From NCBI RefSeq assembly GCF_963665355.1, contig NZ_OY762229.1, positions 1,984,001-2,048,000 on the forward strand: a DNA stretch of 64,000 nucleotides. Direction: 5' to 3'. The stretch comes from an uncultured Desulfobacter sp. GTDB lineage: Bacteria; Desulfobacterota; Desulfobacteria; Desulfobacterales; Desulfobacteraceae. This document shows, in pieces, positions 37,251-44,570 of the stretch; the first letter of the stretch is position 1; each line of letters opens with the position of its first letter. The notes under the pieces were generated by a model. It did no database searches. It had not been told where the DNA came from and saw only the letters and a list, made by a program, of their open reading frames with translations. Both the position numbers and the translations under genes were made by a program.

Positions 37251-37814
37251 TTAGGGCAGGCCTATCGGGATAATTGCTCTGTTGTATTGTTCGTTGAGGA
37301 CTTCGGCCATGGCAAGATAAATAGCGCTCAGTCCGCAGATGATGCCTTCAAAACCGGCAATGACTCCGATGAGGTGTGAACCTGTCCAGTCTTTGATTGC
37401 GAGAAGAAAAAACAGTACAGTCAGAGATGCAAAGACAAACTGCAGGCCCCTGTTGGATTTTAATGTTCCGAAAAACATGAACATTGTAAAAATGCCCCAC
37501 ATGAACAGATAGCAGGCCATGAATTTTGCAGGCGTAGGCTCTGCCCAGCCGAGTTTGGGCAGCAGAATAAGTGCCACCAGAGTCAACCAGAAGTGGCCAT
37601 AGGATATGAATGCCGTAACGCCAAACGTATTACCTTTTCTAAATTCAAGAATTCCTGCAATAATCTGGGCCAAGCCCCCGTAAAAAAGGCCCATTGCCAG
37701 AATCATGGAACTGATTTCAAAAAATCCGGCATTATGAATGTTCAAAAGTACAGTTGTCATTCCAAAGCCCATTAACCCGAGAGGTCCCGGATTTGCCAAC
37801 GTTTCGTCTCTCAT
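37251..37814 (-). CDS. satP: Acetate uptake transporter, GPR1/FUN34/YaaH family
   Basis: 187 residues with six membrane segments. The N-terminal NPGPLGLMGFGMTT matches the family's NPAPLGL signature, and GLAQIIAGILEFRKGNTFGVTAFISYGHFWL is the central conserved block. It moves acetate/succinate with protons through the inner membrane. It is a second acetate uptake route besides ActP. A consensus sigma-54 promoter lies 238 bases upstream, and the sigma-54 activator gene is the next gene upstream on the same strand. Confidence 0.92.
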   Translation of the reverse strand: MRDETLANPGPLGLMGFGMTTVLLNIHNAGFFEISSMILAMGLFYGGLAQIIAGILEFRKGNTFGVTAFISYGHFWLTLVALILLPKLGWAEPTPAKFMACYLFMWGIFTMFMFFGTLKSNRGLQFVFASLTVLFFLLAIKDWTGSHLIGVIAGFEGIICGLSAIYLAMAEVLNEQYNRAIIPIGLP

Positions 37815-37902
37815 CTTCTTCTCCTGTCTTCAATTAATAAAAAAAACTATAAAAATATTCTTTTTAAAAACACTCTTCTGTAAACCGGCCCGAAGATTAG
37901 GA

Positions 37903-37913
37903 GGGGGGGGGGG
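37903..37913. repeat. G11 homopolymer in the satP leader
   Basis: Eleven consecutive Gs on the plus strand (C11 in the satP transcript), about 90 bases before the satP start and downstream of the predicted sigma-54 start site. Tract slippage could change leader structure. Confidence 0.7.
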
Positions 37914-38051
37914 CAATCCGTCAGGCTATTCACAGAAAATTTTAAAGCATCTGTAATTCTTTTTTAGTCTCTTTCATAACAAAACTTCAGCAGCAGCTTT
38001 TAACAGGTCACAAAATCAGTTTCATTAAATTAGTAATTGATCATTAACAAT

Positions 38052-38067
38052 AGCAATCATTGTGCCA
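38052..38067 (-). promoter_or_regulatory. Consensus sigma-54 promoter for satP
   Basis: On the minus strand TGGCAC (38067-38062), AATGA, TTGCT (38056-38052): an exact match to TGGCAC-N5-TTGCW. It is oriented towards satP, with transcription expected to begin near 38041 and a ~225-base leader. Confidence 0.8.
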
Positions 38068-38118
38068 CAGGTCTCCTGTGTGCCTTGTATATTGGGGTTG
38101 CTGTGCTGAATATTCAGC
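38066..38118. promoter_or_regulatory. Palindromes next to the satP sigma-54 promoter
   Basis: CACAGG-TCT-CCTGTG (38066-38080) touches the -24 element, and GCTGAATATTCAGC (38105-38118) is a perfect 14-base palindrome about 38 bases further upstream. Either could be an operator or activator site. Confidence 0.45.
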
Positions 38119-38343
38119 CATCTACCCATTATCATTATCAATAATACGTATATTTTAGTTCTGGGCCAAAAAAGTGCTGAGGGGCGAAGTCCTGAACAGG
38201 AAATAGATTGTTTTGGGCATTTTTGACCCAAGGAAAACTATATATTTTATAATATGCTGAAATATAATACTAAAAATGCATGGGCGGTTTTGTCACATTT
38301 TGAGACATGTGGATTTTCGGGCCACCATTTCTCCATAAAGTAA

Positions 38344-38368
38344 CACAAAAAGGTGAGCCCTTTTTGTG
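38344..38368. terminator. Hairpin after the sigma-54 activator gene
   Basis: CACAAAAAGG / CCTTTTTGTG perfect ten-base stem with a five-base loop, ~90 bases past the activator stop. It is a possible terminator of the sensor-activator operon; there is no long external T-run. Confidence 0.45.
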
Positions 38369-38458
38369 GAAATAGATTTTTTTCCGGGCTGTCCTTTATG
38401 TGATCGGGGATGGATGGGGCGGCAGTTTGGTGTGGGCAAAGTATTGTGAAAGAAGGGG

Positions 38459-39889
38459 TTAAATGGCGCTTATGAGCCCGTGGGACAACATTTTGCGATA
38501 AAGCGTTCTGCGGGAAATTCCCAGCTTTTCAGCAGCGTTTTCCCTGTGCCACTTGCAGTGATTAAGGGCGGAAAGGATGAGCTGTTTTTCAAACCGGGCA
38601 GCGGCATCTGTCAGCGGAAGGTCTGTTTCTGAATCGGAAACTGAAATGGCATCCGCGGGTGGTTGGGGTTCAATTACCGGGGGGTCAATGTCCGGGAGAG
38701 CCATAAAATTAAGGTGGTTAAAGGTGACGTACCTGCGCAGAATATTCTGCAGCTCCCTGACATTCCCGGGCCAGTGGTAATTGTACAGCTTTTTTATGTC
38801 TTTTCCGGGCAGGGCATCAAAATGAAGGGGCGATTCCATCTGGCTGAAGAAATAATCAGCAAGCAGAGCAAGATCTTCCTTGCGCTCCCGAAGGGGCGGT
38901 ATATTTATGGGGATTACGTAGAGGCGGTAAAAAAAATCACTGCGCAGGCGCCCTTTTTGAACCTCTTCCCATAGATTCTGGTTACTTGCGGCAACAATCC
39001 TGAAATCGGAATGAAGAACTTCCGTGCTCCCGACTGGTGAATACCCCCCGCCTTCTATTGCCCGCAAAAGCTTAACCTGCATATTCAAGGAGAGCTCTCC
39101 AACTTCATCAAGAAACAGGGTACCGCCCTGGACATGGGAAAGAAAACCCTTTTTGTCGTTGTATGCCCCGGTAAACGCCCCTTTTATATGGCCAAAAAAT
39201 TCGTTTTCCAGAAGGGGTTCAGAAATGGCTCCACAGTTGACAGGGAGGAACGGTGCGTCTTTTCTCGGGCTGGTATCGTGTATGGCCCTTGCAACCAACT
39301 CCTTTCCCACCCCAGATTCACCGTGGATCACAACACTGTCTGCACTGGATGCCGCCCGTATAATTATGTCATAGACCTCCTGCATTTTGGTGCATTTCCC
39401 GATGATATTGCAGAACTTGAAGCGCTCACCCATTGATGACTGCAGCAGTGAATACTGTTGCTGGAGTTGCTCTGATTCCCGCTTTATGGCGTCTTCCTGC
39501 ATTTTGCGAAGCGTAATATCCTGAAGGGTCGTGACGGCGCCTGTGATGTTGCCTTTCTCATCAAAGACAGGGGCAGCCATAAAATATATATACTTGGGCT
39601 TTCCGTTGAAATTTTCAAAATAGTCCGTTGCTTCCCAGGCATTGGGCACAATGCTGGACTCGGCCGGATTTTTTGTGCCATATATTTCAAGGAACTTTTC
39701 GTAGTCCTGCTCGACTACAAGATCGGCCAGAATAGGCCGCTTTTTTGGGTAAAAAATCTTCCACTGATGGTCCGTGCCGATAATTTCTTCGGCACGGACG
39801 CCGGTGAGAACTTCACAAGCTTTGTTCCAAACCTTTACTTTGTGGTCGAGTCCTATGGCAAACTGGGCAATTGGTGTATATTCAAGCAC
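38459..39889 (-). CDS. PAS-domain sigma-54-dependent transcription activator
   Basis: 476 residues. A PAS domain (residues ~1-125, AQFAIGLDHKVKVWNKACEVLTG) precedes an AAA+ sigma-54 activator module: GESGVGKELVA, the sigma-54 contact loop GAFTGA, LDEVGELS, and a Fis-type HTH (NAAEKLGISRRTLYRKML). There is no receiver domain, so it is not a classical two-component partner. The frame begins at a GTG 22 bases after the stop of the Cache-CBS-DUF294 gene, so both are one operon. Sequence upstream of the GTG in the same frame also reads like protein (KDPEQYFIV), so a start at a non-standard codon is possible. It probably drives the sigma-54 promoter of satP. Confidence 0.9.
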   Translation of the reverse strand: MLEYTPIAQFAIGLDHKVKVWNKACEVLTGVRAEEIIGTDHQWKIFYPKKRPILADLVVEQDYEKFLEIYGTKNPAESSIVPNAWEATDYFENFNGKPKYIYFMAAPVFDEKGNITGAVTTLQDITLRKMQEDAIKRESEQLQQQYSLLQSSMGERFKFCNIIGKCTKMQEVYDIIIRAASSADSVVIHGESGVGKELVARAIHDTSPRKDAPFLPVNCGAISEPLLENEFFGHIKGAFTGAYNDKKGFLSHVQGGTLFLDEVGELSLNMQVKLLRAIEGGGYSPVGSTEVLHSDFRIVAASNQNLWEEVQKGRLRSDFFYRLYVIPINIPPLRERKEDLALLADYFFSQMESPLHFDALPGKDIKKLYNYHWPGNVRELQNILRRYVTFNHLNFMALPDIDPPVIEPQPPADAISVSDSETDLPLTDAAARFEKQLILSALNHCKWHRENAAEKLGISRRTLYRKMLSHGLISAI

Positions 39890-39911
39890 AATAAAATACT
39901 GCTCCGGGTCC

Positions 39912-42428
39912 TTATAGCTTTAATTGCAGTTCTTCCTGTAATTTAAGCACTTCTTTGATTATGTTTTTAAGGGTTTCCTGTTCTATTGCTGTAAGGTTAT
40001 TTAAAGAGATGGTGTTTGATGGCCAGTCATTATCAAGGATAAGGCTTACCTGCCACTTTATCCGCAGATGCATGAGAAAATTATACATCTTTTCAATTTC
40101 CTGGGCCTTACTTTCCGAAATTAAATCATATGCCATCAAATAATTTAACCGCAGCATACTGTTTGTCTGTTTGATGGAATGAAACAATGCTTTGGCTCTT
40201 AAATACCCGACAATTGGTATCAGGAACTTTTTAATGTCAACGCGTTGATTGTCAAATGCCGGCTTGCTTGCGGCTACTGTTTTAACCAGTTGTCTGAAAA
40301 ATTCATTTTTACCTTTTAATTCTTCATATATAAAATCAATGAGCGCAGATGACAGTCGCTGGCTTCCAAAAACCAAACGCATGTCAAAAAATAGAGAACC
40401 GTCCAGAACATTTAAGCCAACCGGGTTGTTAATCCATGTTGAAAATATTTTTTGCCATTCATCAATATGGTTGCACCACTCGGGATTGCCTGCCATCAGA
40501 TCGCCTTCGCAACGGGCGTAACCTATCTTATGCAGATTTTCATTGATTATTACCGACAGCCCTAAAAAGTATTCTTTGTTATCATCAGACTGCTCTGCAA
40601 AGATTATGGCATTATCCTGGTCGGTTTTAAGTGTTTGTTCTCCCCGCCCTTCACTTCCCATGGATATGAATGCGAACTCACAAGGAGGCGGCCCTGCTTC
40701 GGCTATTGCCATTTCTATCACCCGCTTGTTTATGGCATCGGCAATGGACGTAATTATGCGTGATACACTGCTGATATTATCCGTACTGGTGAATATTGCC
40801 TGTATGAGTACGGGAACCTTATTATAAATATTGCGCATATCACTGATGACATCACAGCTTTGTATCTCCTGTATTAAAAATGTCAGTGAATTGTGCTGCA
40901 TCTCAAGGCACTTAAGATAACTGATGCTGCCATAAATTTTGTTGTTGTGATTGGTGACCATAAGGTGGGAAATACCATGCTGCTTGAATAACAGCACCGC
41001 TTCGTACAGTAGGGCCCCCTGGTTTATACTGATGACCGGCGATGTCATTAGCTTTACCACCGGGCTTTTCATATTCATTCCACCATTCATTAAACGATTT
41101 CGAAGATCTTTATCGGTTACAACCCCTATTGTTTCATCGCTGCTTCTTACACTTATGATGTCGGTGCGCTTATTCTTCATCAATTCAAGAACATCGCCTA
41201 TGGGTGTGTTTATATCACAATGAATGTTTTCATTTACAAGATTTTTAACCGGCTGGTTCATTAATTGAAGAGAAAGCTGAACATCATCAGATAATTTCTG
41301 GGTATCAAGTCTGAGTCTATGCTTTTCGGTGATATTTTTTATAACAACTATGTATGCTGTGCTATCGGATATAGATGCTGTGCTATCCGATTGTTCAACC
41401 TGTGTGACGTACGCTACAATATGCTGGTAACCTGCTTTATATTGGAGCAGTTCTGTTTCAAAAGCGTGGGTCTGGTTGGGATTTTTGATTCCGGAAACCA
41501 TTTCATCCCAGCTGAGTTTAAACAGTTCTGAAAAATCGGTTCCAACCAGTGATCCTGTTTCATTATCAAGCAAGCTGATAAATTTGCTATTGGCAAATAC
41601 AACCTTACGTTCAACGACCATCAAGGTTCCTTCGGTTGATGCTCCCACAAGGCTTTTATATCTTTGATTGGACAATCTTAATTCATTTACAGCATCTTTA
41701 CGTTTTTCCTCAATTATTCTGGTCTGCTTTAATACATAAATAAGAATGACAATGATAATACCGATGATAAGAACCGATATTCTTAACAACTTATCCCGTA
41801 ACCTTTTGATTTCCTGCCTTACATCATCAAGGTATATGCCGGTGCCTACGATCCAGTTCCACTCCTGATAAGCTTTTACATATGATAGTTTAGGCACTTC
41901 GCGGGACGGATCATTTTTCCTTTGCCAATAGTATTGAATTATCCCCTCGCCTTTTTCATTTACTAAACCAACAGAATCAGCAAATAATTTATTCCCATGC
42001 TTGTCAGCATAATCAAGCAGGTTCTTTCCATTTAAGTCCGAACGATATGGATGATTAATCATTATAGGGTCAGTGGTGGTGATCCAAAAATAATTTTTTT
42101 GCTCACTTCCATACCGCATTCTGCCCACCTCCTCGGTGGCCAGAATTTTAGCTTCGGCCAGTGTTATTTTGCCGGCTTTGTATGACTCATCGTGTTCGGC
42201 CAAAACACTCCAGGCTGTATTGGTTAATTCATGAAGCATTTCCTTTTTTCGGTCCATGACACTGCGTTCAAACATCGGGATGATAATTGCGTAAAACGAA
42301 ACAATAAACATGACTATGCTTACGACACCCAGTACCGTTGATACGACTATCCCCGATGTAAACTTTTCACTATTTTCTTCCACGTTATTGTATATCAACG
42401 TCATCAGTTTGTTGCCCATTACTGTCAT
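39912..42428 (-). CDS. Cache-PAS-CBS-DUF294 membrane nucleotidyltransferase sensor
   Basis: 838 residues. Order of parts: TM1 (~28-52); a Cache_2 sensor outside the cytoplasm (~55-205, with MRYGSEQKNYFWITT..HPYRSDLNGK and WNWIVGTGIYLDD); TM2 (~213-235); PAS (~250-365); two CBS motifs (~400-525, DIISVRSSDETIGVVTDKDL and SHLMVTNHNNKIYGSI). The C-terminal part is a DUF294 nucleotidyltransferase with GSEGRGEQTLKTDQDNAIIF (GS..D-x-D metal site) plus a helical DUF294_C domain. It should sense a small molecule outside and signal by nucleotidyl transfer to an unknown target. A seven-residue tandem duplication (SDSTASI/SDSTAYI) lies in the PAS domain. It is co-transcribed with the sigma-54 activator. 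Confidence 0.88.
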   Translation of the reverse strand: MTVMGNKLMTLIYNNVEENSEKFTSGIVVSTVLGVVSIVMFIVSFYAIIIPMFERSVMDRKKEMLHELTNTAWSVLAEHDESYKAGKITLAEAKILATEEVGRMRYGSEQKNYFWITTTDPIMINHPYRSDLNGKNLLDYADKHGNKLFADSVGLVNEKGEGIIQYYWQRKNDPSREVPKLSYVKAYQEWNWIVGTGIYLDDVRQEIKRLRDKLLRISVLIIGIIIVILIYVLKQTRIIEEKRKDAVNELRLSNQRYKSLVGASTEGTLMVVERKVVFANSKFISLLDNETGSLVGTDFSELFKLSWDEMVSGIKNPNQTHAFETELLQYKAGYQHIVAYVTQVEQSDSTASISDSTAYIVVIKNITEKHRLRLDTQKLSDDVQLSLQLMNQPVKNLVNENIHCDINTPIGDVLELMKNKRTDIISVRSSDETIGVVTDKDLRNRLMNGGMNMKSPVVKLMTSPVISINQGALLYEAVLLFKQHGISHLMVTNHNNKIYGSISYLKCLEMQHNSLTFLIQEIQSCDVISDMRNIYNKVPVLIQAIFTSTDNISSVSRIITSIADAINKRVIEMAIAEAGPPPCEFAFISMGSEGRGEQTLKTDQDNAIIFAEQSDDNKEYFLGLSVIINENLHKIGYARCEGDLMAGNPEWCNHIDEWQKIFSTWINNPVGLNVLDGSLFFDMRLVFGSQRLSSALIDFIYEELKGKNEFFRQLVKTVAASKPAFDNQRVDIKKFLIPIVGYLRAKALFHSIKQTNSMLRLNYLMAYDLISESKAQEIEKMYNFLMHLRIKWQVSLILDNDWPSNTISLNNLTAIEQETLKNIIKEVLKLQEELQLKL

Positions 42429-42457
42429 TAGTTTAATCCCATCATTGCAGAAGTCAT

Positions 42458-42676
42458 TTAAGATTTGCGTTTCAAGGTATCAAATTTTATTTTGCCGGCC
42501 GGGTTGCGGCCCGGCACAACACCCCATCCGACAAGAACAGCTCCACCGACAATTTTTCCCAATGTAACAGTTCGTATGTTGGGGGTAAACATAATTTTTC
42601 CAGTTAAGAATACCCGTTATTTCACCTATGGCCAGCAGATGTGCAGCATTCTGGTAAATATGCCATGTTCGTAGCC
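42458..42676 (-). pseudogene. Remnant of a formate/nitrite-type (FNT) transporter, C-terminal part
   Basis: On the minus strand the frame ending at TAA (42460-42458) reads TVTLGKIVGGAVLVGW, which fits the last helix of FNT channels (..IPVTLGNIIGGAVFVG..). Further upstream GYEHGIFTRMLH matches the GFEHSIANM block but is cut by stops before the last helix. The rest of the gene is gone. It sits 30 bases upstream of the Cache-CBS-DUF294 gene on the same strand, so that operon may once have begun with this transporter. Confidence 0.5.
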
Positions 42677-42966
42677 GGGCCGGGCCTTGTTTTTTAGGTT
42701 TTGTTGATGTCTTCTGCCGGATTTGTAAAAATATAACCATTCGTTTTTATAGTAAAATCTTTTGAACTTGGGATAGAAAAGTAACTTCTAATAAATAGTT
42801 CTTGCATTCGTTAAGGGAAAAAGGTAGAGAGTTCTATCTGGATATCGTTGAGGTAGTGGACCATTTTTCTAACCAAGTACTTTTTTTATACCTATGCACC
42901 CGAAAGGTGCATGAGCAGGATTTAACACAAGATCGGCTGGGTAGCTAAGGAGAAGGAGATCAAAAG
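42677..42966. other. Intergenic region upstream of the DUF3360 permease
   Basis: AT-rich, no gene recognised. ATGCACC/GGTGCAT (42894-42912, five-base loop) forms a small hairpin about 55 bases before the permease start. No confident sigma-70 or sigma-54 promoter was found. Confidence 0.4.
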
Positions 42967-44421
42967 ATGGTAGCGCACAATGGAAAATCGTATTACGAGC
43001 AACGTAAGAAAGCAAGCGAGTTTAAGACACGAGCTGAGTATCTTGACCATGAACTGACTATTATGAAATTTCGTCGCTGGCGGGTCAACCTTCCCTTTCG
43101 GGATTACGGCATCGAGATTGAGGACTGTGTGCCGGCCATTGCCGCCACCATTGGAAAGGTTGTAATGGTAACCGCCATGGTCGCTGCCTTTGCTGACCAA
43201 TTTGGTCTTGCGCCCGATTTTATTGCAGAGAACGTCCGGTATGAGATGCTGATTGCAGGTATTTTCTTTGTCCTGCTTTTTTCAGCATTCCTTAATCCGA
43301 ATTCAAACCTTGCGGGCACGCACGGCCCGATGATTCCCCTTATTCCGATTGTCGCCAAGGCCGGCGGACATCCGTTGGCTCTGGGCATCCTCATCGGTGT
43401 GTTCGGCCTTATTCTGGCCATCACAAAAGGCGGTTCCAAGTTGATGAACCTGACCGGAATCGGCGTTCGGGGGGGGCTTTTAATCTACCTGGGTCTTGTT
43501 GGACTTATCGGACAGATCGGCAAACTTGGAAAATGGGCGACAGCAGGTGGCGTCAGCACGGTTTCCTTTGCGGTCATCGCCGCAACCGTGCTTGTCTATG
43601 CTTATCTGGCGCGTATCCAGAAACGCTGGCTGGCCATCCCTCTTTGTTCCGCCATCGCAGGTATCATCGCATTTACGATGGGTGCTGATTTCTCCTTTTC
43701 CACCCCGCCGGGCCTTCCCCATTTTGATCCCATGTGGTGGTGGGGTACTGATACCGGTTGGAAAATGGGGCTTCCGAACCTAGGCAACTTCATTGCCGTT
43801 ATACCCTTCGCCATTCTGGCCGTTGCCATGTGGTCACCGGATTACCTTGGACACCGGGTATTCCAGGAACTCAACTACCCCAAAGGGGCTGAAAACGTTC
43901 TCATGGACGTGGACGATACCATGATGGTCGCATCTGTTCGCCAGGCCATCGGCTCCTGTCTTGGCGGCGGCAATATTGCCTCTTCCTGGGGTACCTATAT
44001 GATTCCCGCAGCCATCGCCAAGCGTCCTATTCCCGGCGGTGCGTTTCTCACCGGCATTTTCTGTGTCGTAGCAGGTATCCTGGGCTACCCCATGGATCTT
44101 GCCATGTGGGAACCTGTTCTGCGGGTGGCACTTATTGTCGGCGTATTTTTGCCATTGCTTGAAGCAGGTATGCAGATGGTCAGCAACCACAAGGATTCCC
44201 AGAGTGCGGGAACCTGCATTTTTGCCTGCGCCTTTGTAAATCCGGTGTTCGGCTGGGCTGCTGCCATGCTTCTGGACAACCTGGGACTCATCGGCGATAC
44301 TGAACGGGCCAAAACACTCTCATGGAATGAGAAACTTGTCATCCCGGGCATCATGTTTCTGGTTTGTACCATTTCCCTTGGGTTGGTGGGTCAGCTTCCC
44401 GGGATACCCGGCATATTCTAA
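42967..44421 (+). CDS. DUF3360 family putative permease
   Basis: 484 residues with an N-terminal cytoplasmic stretch of ~55 residues and 11-13 hydrophobic segments. NLAGTHGPMIPLIPIVAKAGGHPLALGILIGVFGLILAITKGGSKLMNLTG recalls the NCS2/SulP transporter fold, and the overall pattern is that of DUF3360. The substrate is unknown; its place among acetate transporters and sensors suggests a small anion. The ribosome binding site is aaggagaaggag. A strong terminator follows, and the next gene is one of the Cache-DUF294 sensors. Confidence 0.8.
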   Translation: MVAHNGKSYYEQRKKASEFKTRAEYLDHELTIMKFRRWRVNLPFRDYGIEIEDCVPAIAATIGKVVMVTAMVAAFADQFGLAPDFIAENVRYEMLIAGIFFVLLFSAFLNPNSNLAGTHGPMIPLIPIVAKAGGHPLALGILIGVFGLILAITKGGSKLMNLTGIGVRGGLLIYLGLVGLIGQIGKLGKWATAGGVSTVSFAVIAATVLVYAYLARIQKRWLAIPLCSAIAGIIAFTMGADFSFSTPPGLPHFDPMWWWGTDTGWKMGLPNLGNFIAVIPFAILAVAMWSPDYLGHRVFQELNYPKGAENVLMDVDDTMMVASVRQAIGSCLGGGNIASSWGTYMIPAAIAKRPIPGGAFLTGIFCVVAGILGYPMDLAMWEPVLRVALIVGVFLPLLEAGMQMVSNHKDSQSAGTCIFACAFVNPVFGWAAAMLLDNLGLIGDTERAKTLSWNEKLVIPGIMFLVCTISLGLVGQLPGIPGIF

Positions 44422-44460
44422 AAAAACTCACTGCCGACTGGTCTGCGGCAGCTGTTTATA

Positions 44461-44494
44461 AAAGCCCGCCGATGCTATGCATCGGCGGGCTTTT
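44461..44494 (+). terminator. Intrinsic terminator of the DUF3360 gene
   Basis: AAAGCCCGCCGATGC / GCATCGGCGGGCTTTT, a nearly perfect palindrome with T-run, 40 bases after the stop. Confidence 0.9.
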
Positions 44495-44570
44495 ATATAT
44501 TACACTTTGAAACGCAGTCATTTATATGCTAACTTTTTTTGAGTTGGAAAAACAGCTCAAGGAAACTGCA

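Larger units (their letters stand above)
37815..38458. other. Regulatory region between sigma-54 activator gene and satP
   Basis: No gene is seen in ~640 bases. From satP outward it holds a G11 tract (37903-37913), the sigma-54 promoter (38052-38067), two perfect palindromes abutting or near it, a CACAT-N8-ATGTG element (38294-38311) and a stable hairpin (38344-38368). Confidence 0.6.

Noticed and set aside
42498-42515. GCCGGG/CCCGGC hairpin as a terminator
   Set aside because: It has no T-run on the minus strand and lies inside the FNT remnant coding sequence.
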